DNA of 64,000 nt from Neorhizobium galegae bv. orientalis str. HAMBI 540 (GTDB lineage Bacteria; Pseudomonadota; Alphaproteobacteria; Rhizobiales; Rhizobiaceae). Both the position numbers and the translations under genes were made by a program. Under the pieces are notes generated by a model that was not told where the DNA came from, ran no database searches, and saw nothing but the letters and a program-made list of their open reading frames with translations. Where the stretch lies: contig NZ_HG938353.1 in assembly GCF_000731315.1 (NCBI RefSeq), forward strand, positions 1,116,001-1,180,000, given 5' to 3'. Of the stretch, positions 25,304 to 37,001 are shown piece after piece. Position 1 is the stretch's first letter. The number at the start of each line of letters is the position of its first letter.

Positions 25304-26149
25304 AGAGGCGGATTGCGGCTGAGGCATGCTGCGCAACGCCAGGCAGCCGACCGACATGCGATAGATGGGCGCGGTCCACCTGTCCGGCTGGGGCGACGGG
25401 CGTTCGCCGCAACCGGTCGTCTGTCGGCGCGGCAGGATCAGCAGATTGTAGCGCCGTGCGTCAGTGACCTCCTGGCTGAACGTCATCCGGTAGTTTTCGA
25501 CGATCGAGCTGAACTCGGTGCGTCCCGCAAGTTTCTCGATCACATAGCTTCGGGTTTCGGGCGTCATCGGCAGGCCGAACCGCTCGGTGGCACGAATGGC
25601 TTCGCTGAGCACTGCAAGCTCCATGGTCAGGTCCGTCAGGCTGACTTTGATACGAAAGCTGCTGACCATGTCGGGCTCCGTGCCACGGACCTGGATGAAC
25701 ATCGCGGCCGGTTCCGGCGCATTCCCGAATTCCTCAAAAAACAGGCATTCCCAATCGTGACCCGAACGGGTGAAGGTGGGCGCCGTGCCCCTGTCGTCCC
25801 GCAGCAGGTCGCAGCGTTCGTCGGCGGAAAGCGCCTCGGTCTTCTCGAATACCGCCATCCGCTCGAGGCCCGCCTTGAGAAGCCAGGGTGGATAATGTTC
25901 CGCCGGTGGCAGCGATCTATGCCTGTCGATCCGCAAGGATGGCGCCGGTGACGCGGGAAGAAGGTATTGCTCCAGCGCGAATTGCCGGACGAGCCGTTTA
26001 TAGTTTCGGCCATTGTTGACCGCGAGCACGGTCGTCACCAGGGCGGCCAGCACGACCGCAAGGAAAAAGCCGAAAACCCAAACAGCCGAACGCTGCCCGC
26101 GGCGCCGATCGGCTGGTGTCAGTATGTCCGCCTTACCCTCCTCCGGCAT
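25154..26149 (-). CDS. Single-pass membrane protein, function unknown, C-terminus encoded by a repeat
   Basis: 331-residue protein that I do not recognise. A short basic cytoplasmic end (DRRRGQRSA) is followed by one membrane segment (VWVFGFFLAVVLAALVTTVLAV, residues about 23-44, partly quoted). The remainder would be periplasmic, with a few cysteines (ERCDLL, WECLFF, TTGCGE, VGCLAL). Residues 283-331, from LEPFKVKLKR to the end, are encoded inside the palindromic element at 25043-25303. Their composition (KRSAGAGFRQGKG) differs from the rest. The original stop was probably near residue 282. It runs in the same direction as the upstream phosphatase gene, 123 bp away. Confidence 0.55.
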   Translation of the reverse strand: MPEEGKADILTPADRRRGQRSAVWVFGFFLAVVLAALVTTVLAVNNGRNYKRLVRQFALEQYLLPASPAPSLRIDRHRSLPPAEHYPPWLLKAGLERMAVFEKTEALSADERCDLLRDDRGTAPTFTRSGHDWECLFFEEFGNAPEPAAMFIQVRGTEPDMVSSFRIKVSLTDLTMELAVLSEAIRATERFGLPMTPETRSYVIEKLAGRTEFSSIVENYRMTFSQEVTDARRYNLLILPRRQTTGCGERPSPQPDRWTAPIYRMSVGCLALRSMPQPQSASLEPFKVKLKRSAGAGFRQGKGIPRCTSEPIASDPGGKMPGPSGWLKQAA

Positions 26150-26272
26150 GGCTCCGCTTCCGATCGAGTACGGTCCGGCGTTCGGCCCCCGCCGCTGACA
26201 TAACGCGCTTCTTTGGCTCGATGATCAAGCCTCTGCTGCTTGAGGTGTCGGCCCGCCCGATATCCCGGACTT

Positions 26273-27070
26273 TCAAAGGAACGAGAAGCGGCCGCCGTCG
26301 ATCTTGAGGATCGTGAGCCTGCCGGAATAATAGGCGCCGGTATCGATGCCAATCCGTCCGGGTCCGAAATCCGGCTCCGGCTGCGGCGTATGCCCGTGGA
26401 TGACGAGAAGCGGCAGCTGCGGTCCGGTCGCAAGAAAGGCGTCTCGGATCCAGAGCATGTCTTCCTCGGTCTGCCGGTTGAGCGGTATACCCGGCCTCAG
26501 GCCCGCATGGACGAAGACGAGTTTGCCGATCGTCAGGCTGATCGGGAGGTTGGCAAGGAATTTTCTGTGCGGCACCGGCACGGCTTCCATCAGCAGGTCG
26601 CCGAACCTGGCGCCGCGCTTCTTGCCGCGCGCGCCGAACTGGTATGGGTCCAAACCGTAGGATAGCAGCGTCTGTTCACCGCCCATCCCTAGCCATTCGG
26701 AATAACGTTCCGGATCGTCCACGAACCTCATGAAGGTATCGTCATGGTTGCCGCAGAGCGCAATCCGCCTCAAGCCGTGTTCGCTGGGTCTGATCAGGTG
26801 CTCGAGGACATGGCTCGACGCGGGTCCGCGGTCGACATAATCGCCGAGCAGTATGACCATTCCGGGCCGGCGGTTTTCCGACATGTCATGGGCAATGCGG
26901 GCCTCGGCGTCCCGAAGCTCGTCGATACAGCCATGCACATCACCGATCGCATAGATCGGATAGGAGGGCGGGTTGGTACCGAGATCGATCCGGCGGCGGC
27001 GAGGCCGTATCGGTCTGGCCGGCCGGCGTCTCAAAAACCAGTCCGTCAACTTTTGCATGCTTACCGCCAT
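26273..27070 (-). CDS. PPP-family metallophosphatase (Ser/Thr phosphatase-like)
   Basis: 265-residue phosphatase of the PPP superfamily. All core motifs are present: GDVHGCIDEL (GDxHG), GDYVDRGPASS (GDxVDRG), and CGNHDDTFMR (GNHD), with the later metal-binding histidines in FVHAGLRPG and VIHGHTPQPEP. The DD after GNH is common in bacterial members. Substrates could be phosphoproteins or nucleotides such as Ap4A; the sequence does not settle this. Two close starts are possible (27070 or 27058). It is divergent from the polysaccharide export genes. Involvement with the neighbouring Wzc-like tyrosine kinase is speculation. Confidence 0.85.
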   Translation of the reverse strand: MAVSMQKLTDWFLRRRPARPIRPRRRRIDLGTNPPSYPIYAIGDVHGCIDELRDAEARIAHDMSENRRPGMVILLGDYVDRGPASSHVLEHLIRPSEHGLRRIALCGNHDDTFMRFVDDPERYSEWLGMGGEQTLLSYGLDPYQFGARGKKRGARFGDLLMEAVPVPHRKFLANLPISLTIGKLVFVHAGLRPGIPLNRQTEEDMLWIRDAFLATGPQLPLLVIHGHTPQPEPDFGPGRIGIDTGAYYSGRLTILKIDGGRFSFL

Positions 27071-27377
27071 CCGCCCGATATGGAAGATCCTGCCGACAAT
27101 GAGAAGTGGATGCCCGAAGGAGTGTTAACAATGTCCGAAGCTCGACCCTTGGATGCGGGTATCGGCAATGTCACCGTCATCTGCGAGACAATTTCGAACC
27201 TGACAAGGCCGCTCGGCGGCGTTCACGGCAAAAGGAGTGTATTTTGTGGATAACCAACGATTAACCAATTATGTGATTGATTCGCCACAGTGCGCGGATT
27301 TTTGATTCGCCGCGTGCTTACCCCTTAGAATCACCGGGTCCGCCCTTCGGCTAAACCGATACCATACTTTGGGTTGT
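27071..27377. other. Divergent promoter region of the polysaccharide cluster
   Basis: 307 bp between the divergent phosphatase and export-lipoprotein genes. It holds a 10-bp direct repeat TTGATTCGCC at 27277-27286 and 27302-27311, 25 bp apart. This region is richer in A and T than the flanking genes, as expected of a promoter. No gene is supported here. Confidence 0.45.
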
Positions 27378-28574
27378 ATGGCGGGGCGTATGGTTAGTTC
27401 TTTGGGTGCTGTTTTAACGCTTGCTACTGTTGCGTTTCTGTCCGGTTGCACGGGGCTACCGAGGTCCGGTCCGGATCCGTCCGCCGTTGAAGCCAATGCA
27501 ACCGTGAAGGCTTTTTCCGCGGCCGGCAACAGGGTCGGGATCGACTACGCGCTCGTCGATATCAATCAGTCCGTCCTCGCCCGTCTGCCCAAACCGGCAG
27601 GCCCTAACCTGAGCGCCGGTTTCGGCTCTGGCAGCAGCGGACCGCCGCCGCTCACGCTCGGGATCGGCGATGTCGTCCAGGTCTCGGTCTTCGAGGCGCA
27701 GAGCGGCGGCCTGTTCATTCCGGCCGATGCCGGCGCCCGTCCGGGCAATTACATCACCCTGCCGAACCAGACGATCGGTCGGGACGGCACATTGAGCGTC
27801 CCATACGCGAACAGGGTGAAGGCCGCCGGCCGCACGGTCGATGCCGTGCAGCTCGATATCGCAGACCGGCTCGCCAACCGCGCCATCGAGCCGCAGGTGG
27901 TCATCTCGACGGTGACGAGCCGTTCGATGGGCGCGTCGGTTCTGGGCGACGTCAAGCAGGCGAGGAAGATCGAGCTCAGCCCGGCGGGCGAACGCATCAT
28001 CGACGTGATTTCCGAGGCAGGCGGTTTGAGTGTCCCGAAGGAGGAGGCAACGGTGACGCTCCAGCGTGGAGGCCGCAGCATCACCGTCGCCTATCGGACG
28101 CTGAGCGAGCGTCCGCAGGAGAATATCTATGTGCAGCCGGGCGATACGATCTTCGTCGATCGCAATCGCCGGACCTTCCTGGCCTTCGGCCTGACAGGCG
28201 AAAGCGGACGCTTTGATTTCGACGATTCCAATCTCTCCCTCGGCGAGGCTTTGGCGAAGGCCGGCGGATTGCTCGACGACAAGGCGGAACCGCAATCGGT
28301 CCTGCTCTACCGCCTCGTGGAGCGTGATCTCCTGCGCAATATCGGCCTCGACGTCAGCCGGTTCAGCGCGCGGGACGTGCCGGTTATCTTCCGCGCCAAC
28401 CTGCGGGATCCGGCCGCGTTCTTCGCTGTCCAGCAATTTCCCATGCAGGACAAGGACGTGATCTATGTCTCGACTGCCGATGCGGTCGAGCTCGTCAAAT
28501 TCCTCAGCATCCTCAATTCGGTTACCGCCTCCACCCGGGATATTGCGAGCAGTCATGATGTCTGGCGCAACTGA
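27378..28574 (+). CDS. Polysaccharide export outer-membrane lipoprotein (Wza type)
   Basis: 398-residue member of the Wza/GumB/ExoF group that forms the outer-membrane channel for polysaccharide. The signal peptide ends in a lipobox, FLSG-C24, so the mature protein is lipid-anchored. The polysaccharide export domain begins at LGIGDVVQVSVFEAQSGG. SLBB-type segments follow (RTFLAFGLTGESGRFDF, LSLGEALAKAGGLLDDKA). The C-terminal half includes FPMQDKDVIYVSTADAVE, as in the family. The start at 27378 gives an Arg in the signal peptide's n-region; 27390 is also possible. It begins the cluster and is followed by the Wzc-like gene. Confidence 0.85.
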   Translation: MAGRMVSSLGAVLTLATVAFLSGCTGLPRSGPDPSAVEANATVKAFSAAGNRVGIDYALVDINQSVLARLPKPAGPNLSAGFGSGSSGPPPLTLGIGDVVQVSVFEAQSGGLFIPADAGARPGNYITLPNQTIGRDGTLSVPYANRVKAAGRTVDAVQLDIADRLANRAIEPQVVISTVTSRSMGASVLGDVKQARKIELSPAGERIIDVISEAGGLSVPKEEATVTLQRGGRSITVAYRTLSERPQENIYVQPGDTIFVDRNRRTFLAFGLTGESGRFDFDDSNLSLGEALAKAGGLLDDKAEPQSVLLYRLVERDLLRNIGLDVSRFSARDVPVIFRANLRDPAAFFAVQQFPMQDKDVIYVSTADAVELVKFLSILNSVTASTRDIASSHDVWRN

Positions 28575-28640
28575 CATTCAGACCGTTTGTGGCCGCTCCG
28601 AGCCGGTTTGGGGCTCTGCGCACATCGATCGGGTGATGCG

Positions 28641-30986
28641 ATGAACCAGCGGCCCGTTTTTCTCACTCGACCCCGACAGGAGCCCCGCGAGGAAGAGGTT
28701 TCGGAGCTGGACATGGATGGCCTGATCGCCATCATCCGGCGGCAATGGCGAGTGGTCGGCCTCTGCGTCGCGGTCTTCGTGATGCTCGGCATCGGTTACA
28801 TGCTGACAGCCGTGCCCCGATATACCGCGAGGACGAGCGTGCTGATCGACCGCGGCAACCGGCAGGTCGTCGAGCAATTGTCGACGATCGGCGGGGTTCT
28901 TGACGATGAGGCGTCGGTCCTCAGCCAGGTCGAACTGCTGCGCTCCGAGACGATAGGCCTGTCGGCTGTCGACAAGCTGGAATTGTCGGATGATCCGGAA
29001 TTCATGGCGGGCCGCCGAAGCCTGCTGCTCGCGGCTGTATCCGACATACGATCGATACTCGATATCAGGCGATGGCCGGGCGGTGGCGAGGTTCGTTTCG
29101 ATCAGATTGAGGCGCAACGCCGCCAGGCGCTCGCCAACCTTCTCGGCAATATGAAGGTTTCGCGCGTCGGACGTTCCTATGTCCTGGAAATCACGTTCAC
29201 GGCCACATCGCCGCGTCTTGCCGCAGCGGTCGCCGGCGCGATTGCGGATGCCTATCTGACCGACAAGCTCGATGCCAAATACGATGCCACAAGGCGGGCC
29301 GGCACCTGGCTGCAGGAGCGTATCGAGGAACTGCGGCAGCGCTCGCTGGAATCGGATCTGGCGGTCCAGCGGTTTCGCGCCGAAAACGGCCTCGTCACCG
29401 CCAATGACAGGCTCGTCTCCGACCAGCAGCTTACCGAGCTGAACAGCGCCCTGATCGTGGCACGGGCGGATACAGCCAGAGCACAGGCGCGCTCCGACCG
29501 CATCGAGGCGATCATAGCACGGGGTCAAAGTGAGGCGATCGTCACCGATGCGCTGGACAGTTCCGTGATCAGCTCCCTGCGCGAAAAGTACCTGGAGTCG
29601 TCGAAGCGGGAAGCCGACATATCGAGGCGGCTGGGGCAGGGCCATGTCCAGGCCGCCCGCCTTCGCCAAGAGATGGCGGAATACGATCGGTTGATGTTCG
29701 ACGAGCTCAAGCGGATCGCTGGGAGCTATCAAAGCGAGCTTGAAGTCGCGCAATCCCGCGAGCGTCAGATCACCCTCGGCGTTAGCAACGCCACCGATAT
29801 CAGCGTCACCGCCGGCGAAACGCAGGTGCAGTTACGGGAGCTCGAACGGGCCGCCGACGCCTACCGGAACCTCTACCAGACGTTTTTACAGCGTTATCAG
29901 GAGGCCGTGCAGCAGCAGTCATTCCCCGTCACGGAAGCGCGGATCATTTCCCGAGCCGTGCCGCCGACAACCGCCAGCGAGCCGCGGCTTTCGCTGGTAC
30001 TTGCGCTCTGCCTCGCGCTTGGCTGCGGCGTCGGCGGAGTTCTCGGGGCATTCCGTGAGTTCCGGGATCGGTTCTTCCGCACCGGTGAACAGGTGAGGGA
30101 TATTCTCGGCCTCGAATATCTCGGATCGGTGCCACTGGTGCAGCCGCAGACCGGCTCGAGACCGTCGACCGAGCCGGTGAAGGGAGAAATCTACAGGAAA
30201 AACGAGCTGTCCGGTTTTGCGACCGAGCATCCGTCCTCCGCCTTTGCCGAAACGCTGCGTAGCGCCCGGATCGCGGCGGATGTCCAGATCGACAGGCCCC
30301 ACAGGGTCATCGGCATCGTTTCGATGCTGGCGGGCGAGGGTAAATCGACGATCGCCGTGAATTTCGCCCAGACGCTAGCCAGGAGCGCAAGGACACTGCT
30401 GATCGATGTGGACCTGCGAAATCCGGGTGCCACGAGGGCGCTGGGCCAGCATGCGGAAGAGGGGCTGCTCGAAGTGCTGCTGGAAGGCGTTGCGCCGGCC
30501 TCCGCGATGTTGGCCGATCCGGTCACCGGCCTGAAATTCCTTCCGGCGGTCGTCCGGCGACGGATACCGCATTCCTCCGAGCTGTTGGCGTCGGCTGCGA
30601 TGGCCAGGCTGCTGGCACAGGTCGCCGGCGAGTTCGACTATATCGTTCTCGACCTGCCGCCGCTCGGTCCCGTCGTCGATGCGAGGGCCATCGCCCCGCG
30701 TGTCGACGGCTTCATCATGGTCGTCGAATGGGGCGAGACATCGCGAAAAGCCGTCAAGGAAACGTTGGATGCCGAGCCGCAGATTGCCGGCCGTTGCCTC
30801 GGCGTGATCCTCAACAAGGTCGATGCCGCCAGGGTGAGGCTTTATGAGGGATACGGTTCGTCGGATTATTATGCATCGCGTTACACGCACTACTATCATG
30901 AAACGCATCCTGATCCGACGCCGGTTTCCATCGGCGCCGCAACCAGGGTCAAAACAGCGAGGGAGAAGCCTGACAGCAGCCGATGA
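28641..30986 (+). CDS. Wzc-like polysaccharide co-polymerase and tyrosine autokinase
   Basis: 781-residue inner-membrane protein that controls chain length and export. Order: a Wzz domain with a first membrane segment (VVGLCVAVFVMLGIGYML), a long periplasmic coiled region, a second membrane segment (LVLALCLALGCGVGGVLGA), then a cytoplasmic BY-kinase domain. Walker A is MLAGEGKSTIAVN (about residue 565), and Walker A' is LLIDVDLRNPG. The tail has a tyrosine cluster, YEGYGSSDYYASRYTHYY (about residues 735-752), the usual autophosphorylation site. The start at 28641 is chosen (MNQRPVF) since earlier codons lack similarity. No Wzb-type phosphatase is present in the cluster. Confidence 0.88.
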   Translation: MNQRPVFLTRPRQEPREEEVSELDMDGLIAIIRRQWRVVGLCVAVFVMLGIGYMLTAVPRYTARTSVLIDRGNRQVVEQLSTIGGVLDDEASVLSQVELLRSETIGLSAVDKLELSDDPEFMAGRRSLLLAAVSDIRSILDIRRWPGGGEVRFDQIEAQRRQALANLLGNMKVSRVGRSYVLEITFTATSPRLAAAVAGAIADAYLTDKLDAKYDATRRAGTWLQERIEELRQRSLESDLAVQRFRAENGLVTANDRLVSDQQLTELNSALIVARADTARAQARSDRIEAIIARGQSEAIVTDALDSSVISSLREKYLESSKREADISRRLGQGHVQAARLRQEMAEYDRLMFDELKRIAGSYQSELEVAQSRERQITLGVSNATDISVTAGETQVQLRELERAADAYRNLYQTFLQRYQEAVQQQSFPVTEARIISRAVPPTTASEPRLSLVLALCLALGCGVGGVLGAFREFRDRFFRTGEQVRDILGLEYLGSVPLVQPQTGSRPSTEPVKGEIYRKNELSGFATEHPSSAFAETLRSARIAADVQIDRPHRVIGIVSMLAGEGKSTIAVNFAQTLARSARTLLIDVDLRNPGATRALGQHAEEGLLEVLLEGVAPASAMLADPVTGLKFLPAVVRRRIPHSSELLASAAMARLLAQVAGEFDYIVLDLPPLGPVVDARAIAPRVDGFIMVVEWGETSRKAVKETLDAEPQIAGRCLGVILNKVDAARVRLYEGYGSSDYYASRYTHYYHETHPDPTPVSIGAATRVKTAREKPDSSR

Positions 30987-31164
30987 TCTTTTCTGAAGCG
31001 TTTCACTGCAATGTTTGGCATAAGCCCAGGATGCTACGAATCACTGTATGTCTCGGATTCGCCGCATTCCGGGGGACATCACAAGGGTGTTCCCAGTGCT
31101 TGCGACTGGCACATTGCGCGCATCGACGTGCACGTTTCACTTAAAGACTGACGGGTTCCGTTAG

Positions 31165-33240
<2,076 letters not shown>

Positions 33241-33241
<1 letters not shown>

Positions 33242-34548
33242 TGACAGCAGCCGTCCAGCCCCTCAGCGACGAATGCGAACGATCGTTCGACGCCGCACCG
33301 GGGCTGGCCACGGCAGCTGCCACATCGCCACGCAAAAGCGTCGTCGTCTATGCGATGAACTACGCACCCGAAACGGCCGGTGTCGGCAAGTATACCGGCG
33401 AAATTGCCGAATATCTCGCCGCCGAGGGCATGGACGTCACGGTGGTGACGACCCCGCCGCATTATCCCGGCTGGTCGGTCCAGGCCGGATATCGGAACCG
33501 CTATTCTTCAGGCATCGAAGGACGCATCAGGGTGCTGCGGTCGCCGTTGCTGCTGCGTCGAAAGATGAGAGGTATCTGGCGGCTTCTGGCGCCGCTCTCC
33601 TTCGCGCTCACCTCGGCGCCTTTGGTTTTCTGGCAGATCTTGCGGCATCGCCCGGTCACCGTATTTTGCGTCGAGCCGACGCTGTTTGCAGCTCCCGCAG
33701 CCCAGCTTGCCGCCAAATTGGTCGGCGCCCGCACGGTGCTCCACGTCCATGACATGGAGGTGGATGCGGCATTCGCCGTCGGGCATCTGAGTTCCAAGAC
33801 CTGGCTGAAGAGGCTTGGCCATGCCTTCGAGCGCAGCGTGCTTGGCCGGTTCGACCAGCTGGTCACCATTTCCAACCGCATGGCCGAAGGCCTTGCCCTG
33901 AAGCACGTTCCGGCCACCAAAGTATCCGTCGTCCGCAACTGGGTGGATCTCGCGCAATTCCATCCGATGGAAGACGTCAGCCCCTACCGGGCTGAACTCG
34001 GTTTCGGCCACGAGGATTTCGTCGTTCTTTATTCAGGCAGTATCGGCGCCAAACAGGGCCTGAACGTACTGCTCGATGCGGCCGAGCGTCTGAAAGACGA
34101 GCAGCGCATTCATTTCGTGATCTCCGGCGAGGGACCGCAGAAGCCGGAACTTGAAACCCGTTACGGCCATCTTGAGAATCTCCGCTTCCTGGCCTTCCAG
34201 CCCTATTCCCGGCTGAACGCGTTCCTCAACATGCCGGATCTGCACGTGCTGCCGCAGGACAGGAGCGCTGCCGACCTGACGCTGCCGTCGAAACTCGGCG
34301 GCATGCTTGCCTCGGGAAAGCCCGTCCTCGTCACCGCCGACGAGGGCACGGAACTGGCGCAGTTCGTCGGGAGTGCCGTCTACCTCACTCCGCCCAACGA
34401 TCCGGAAAACCTCGCGGCCTGTATTTTTCGCGCGATGTCGGAACGGGAAGCGTGGCAGCCACAGCTCCAGACGGTTCTGGTCCAAAATCTCTCAAAACGG
34501 CCGGCCATCATAGCCATCAAACAGTTGATCGACGGCGGCAGTCCATGA
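33241..34548 (+). CDS. Glycosyltransferase of the WcaI type (GT4)
   Basis: 435-residue GT-B glycosyltransferase. The first half (VVVYAMNYAPETAGVGKYTGEI, in part; TTPPHYPGWSV; VEPTLFAAPAAQLAAKLVGA; VLHVHDMEVDAAF) parallels E. coli WcaI, a colanic acid glycosyltransferase placed next to fcl. The C-terminal half has the donor-binding region (LYSGSIGAKQGLNVLLDAAE; GEGPQKPELE; PSKLGGMLASGKPVLVT). A 30-residue hydrophilic N-terminal extension precedes the domain. Its ATG overlaps the fcl stop by 1 bp. Donor and acceptor cannot be read from sequence; fucose transfer is a guess from context. Confidence 0.82.
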
Positions 34549-35447
34549 AGGTCGCCGGCCACGTCCTCGCCTACAACGTCGATCGTTTTCTGCCTCACGT
34601 TGTCGAGAACTGCGGCCGTTTCGTCGACAAGATCTTCATCGTCCTTCCGGAGCGTCCCTGGGCCTATCTGCCCGGCTCGCGCGCCACGAGGACAAACCCC
34701 ACGACCAGGGAAACGGTGGACGAGGCAATCGCCGCCGCCCGCGCAAAAGGCGTGAGCTGCGAGATCGAGGTGATCTGCAGCGACTTCGAAACCGAGGAAG
34801 GCACCCGCAACGACTGCCTCGACCGAGCGACCCGCGAAGGTTACGACTGGCTGGTCATCCAGGACGCCGACGAGTTCTATCTGGATAGCGGCTGGGAAAC
34901 GCTGCTCGAATTCATGGCGGCGGACCGCAGGCATGACCGCATCCTGACGCCATGGCACAATTTCTGGAAAACGCCCGAGCTGGTTCTGACCAGCGGCGAT
35001 GGCTCGATCAGGGACGTCAACGCGGGTTTTGCGATCCGCTGCAAAAGCGGCGTCCGCTTCGATACGGCCCGAAAGACCACCCCTGCAGCGACTATTCTTA
35101 TCGATGCGCCCTGCTACCACTACGGCTACGTCATGAGCGACGCCGAGATGTGGGAAAAGATCACCAGTTGGGGACATGCGCATCAGGTGAATGCGCAAAA
35201 ATGGTTTCGCCTGAAATGGCTCGGATGGACACCCGTCCATTCATACCTCCATCCGGTGACGCCGCTGTTCTGGCCGAAGGCGATCCGCTTTCCCGGCAGG
35301 CAACCCGCCTTCGCCTCTTCTTTCATGAGCCCGAGCCAGGAAACCGCACCGCTCGGTTTTGTCGATTTCCTGGAAAACATGCTTGCCGACCGTGCGACGG
35401 ACGTCCGCATCGTCGCACGAAAATTATTGAGAAGGTCAACCGTGTAG
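34545..35447 (+). CDS. Glycosyltransferase family 2-like protein
   Basis: 300-residue putative GT-A glycosyltransferase. The fold is suggested by AGHVLAYNVDRFLPHVVENCGRFVDKIF (in part), GTRNDCLDRATREGYDWLVIQDADEFYL with an acidic D-A-D-E-F metal-site motif, and a long C-terminal acceptor part. A segment EMWEKITSWGHAHQVN resembles the GT2 relatives that act on polysaccharide repeats. It has no membrane segment. The ATGA overlap with the upstream glycosyltransferase implies co-translation. The chosen start (34545) is the only one outside the upstream gene's body. Confidence 0.75.
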   Translation: MKVAGHVLAYNVDRFLPHVVENCGRFVDKIFIVLPERPWAYLPGSRATRTNPTTRETVDEAIAAARAKGVSCEIEVICSDFETEEGTRNDCLDRATREGYDWLVIQDADEFYLDSGWETLLEFMAADRRHDRILTPWHNFWKTPELVLTSGDGSIRDVNAGFAIRCKSGVRFDTARKTTPAATILIDAPCYHYGYVMSDAEMWEKITSWGHAHQVNAQKWFRLKWLGWTPVHSYLHPVTPLFWPKAIRFPGRQPAFASSFMSPSQETAPLGFVDFLENMLADRATDVRIVARKLLRRSTV

Positions 35448-35465
35448 CCGTAGGTCGCGTTTTCG

Positions 35466-37001
35466 ATGAGTGTGTCAGTACGGCTAATCTCGGGCTCGAT
35501 CGCCAATGGGGCGTTGCTTGCCGCCAATATCCTGATCCAGACGATCAGCGTGCCGATCATGCTCGGCTGGTGGTCGGCGCAGCAATTCGGGCTCTGGGTC
35601 CTGCTGCAGACGCTTTATTCCCTCTCCGTCGTCTTCGACCTCGGCCATCAGAACTACCTCGGTTACGAGTTCCAACGCCTCTGCACCAGGGATGCCGTAA
35701 GGCGGGACTTCGCCTCGTCCATCCCGACCGCCATTCTGCTGGGAACGATACTCCTGTGCTTCTGGACGGCTGTCCCGGCCTTCGGATGGGCCGACGCGTT
35801 GTTCGGAGATTTCGTTCCTGCGGAGATGATGGACGACCTTTCAGGCTCGATGATCATCTACGCGCTCACCTGGCTCCTCACCAGCTCCGTTGGCGGCATC
35901 CTCGGGCGGGCGCTCATCCCGTTCGGCTATTATGCGAGAATGGCGTGGTGGCGGTTCGCGCTGCTGGTGTGTGCCAACCTCGCGGCCCTCGCGGCAGTCC
36001 TTTCCGGCGGTAACGTCCTCGACGCCGTCATCGCCTCGTCGGTTGCCAACGTGGCCGTCAATATCGCCATCCATCTCGACTGCTTTCGTCTCTGGCGGCG
36101 CGAAGAAATCGGCTTCGCCGTTCCTGATCTACGCAGGAGTTGGTCCAACCTCACAAGGAGCCTTTTCGTATCTCTCCGCGAACTGCTCACCATCGGAAAC
36201 CAGCAGGGCATCCGGCTGTTGATCGCACCGCTCGCCGGCGTTAGCCTTCTCGGTGCGTTCACCGCGACCCGGACGCTGTCGAATATGGCGATGCAGGGCA
36301 TCAATGCATTGGCGGGGCCGGTCGAGCCGGAGCTCTTGTGCTATCTGAGGGAAGGGAAGAGCGAACCGGCGGAAGCCACGGTCACTCTAAGCTGGATTTT
36401 CGTGCTGGGCGTCATCGGGCCTGTCTGCCTTCTGCTCCAATGGGCAGCCCCCAGCCTTTTCCTGTGGTGGACCCGTGGCAACTTCCATCTCGACCCGTTG
36501 CTGTTCGGCTCGCTCTGCGCCTGCATCATCGTCTACGGTTTCGCCCAGCCGCTGGTTTCGATCGTCCGGGGAAACAATATTCTGCTGCCGCAGATCGTCG
36601 CGAACGGCGTGTCTCTGCTGATCACGGCGATCGGTTGTTATCTGACGTTGACCTCATGGGGGTTGCCGGGCGCCGGCTTTTCGCTGCTGGCGGCCGAGAT
36701 CGCCAGTTTCCTCATCTACGCAGCCGCCGCCGGCGGAGTCCTCCGAGAGCTGCGGTTGCCCCTCCCAATCCATGCCTTCGCCGCATCCGTTTGCGGCTGC
36801 GTCTCGGCCATCGCCGGACTGTTCGCCATGGCGATCTGGCCGCAGTCGGTCGGCTTGTCATCCGTTCTCGCCGTGATCGGCCCGCTGCTGGCGGCGTGGA
36901 TGGCCTATCGGTCCCTGCCAGCCAACATGCGGACGATCCTTCAAAGGCGTTTTCCAAACCTCTCCCGCAAACGGGCGGTTCTCACAGGGGATCGGCCATG
37001 A
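35466..37001 (+). CDS. Polysaccharide flippase (Wzx type)
   Basis: 511-residue integral membrane protein with 12 or more hydrophobic segments spread through its length (examples: ANGALLAANILIQTISV, GLWVLLQTLYSLSVVF, VIGPVCLLLQWAAPSLF). It fits the MOP/Wzx flippase family that moves undecaprenyl-linked repeat units across the inner membrane. The N-terminal SGSIANGALLAANILIQ is typical in arrangement. Similarity of flippases is low, so it is named by topology and context. It overlaps the following membrane gene by 4 bp. Confidence 0.75.
   Translation: MSVSVRLISGSIANGALLAANILIQTISVPIMLGWWSAQQFGLWVLLQTLYSLSVVFDLGHQNYLGYEFQRLCTRDAVRRDFASSIPTAILLGTILLCFWTAVPAFGWADALFGDFVPAEMMDDLSGSMIIYALTWLLTSSVGGILGRALIPFGYYARMAWWRFALLVCANLAALAAVLSGGNVLDAVIASSVANVAVNIAIHLDCFRLWRREEIGFAVPDLRRSWSNLTRSLFVSLRELLTIGNQQGIRLLIAPLAGVSLLGAFTATRTLSNMAMQGINALAGPVEPELLCYLREGKSEPAEATVTLSWIFVLGVIGPVCLLLQWAAPSLFLWWTRGNFHLDPLLFGSLCACIIVYGFAQPLVSIVRGNNILLPQIVANGVSLLITAIGCYLTLTSWGLPGAGFSLLAAEIASFLIYAAAAGGVLRELRLPLPIHAFAASVCGCVSAIAGLFAMAIWPQSVGLSSVLAVIGPLLAAWMAYRSLPANMRTILQRRFPNLSRKRAVLTGDRP

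Noticed and set aside
36338..36997. Long N-terminal extension of the Wzy-candidate frame
   Set aside because: It overlaps the flippase gene in another frame, is Arg-rich and has no membrane segments. The ATGA overlap at 36998 gives a normal start.
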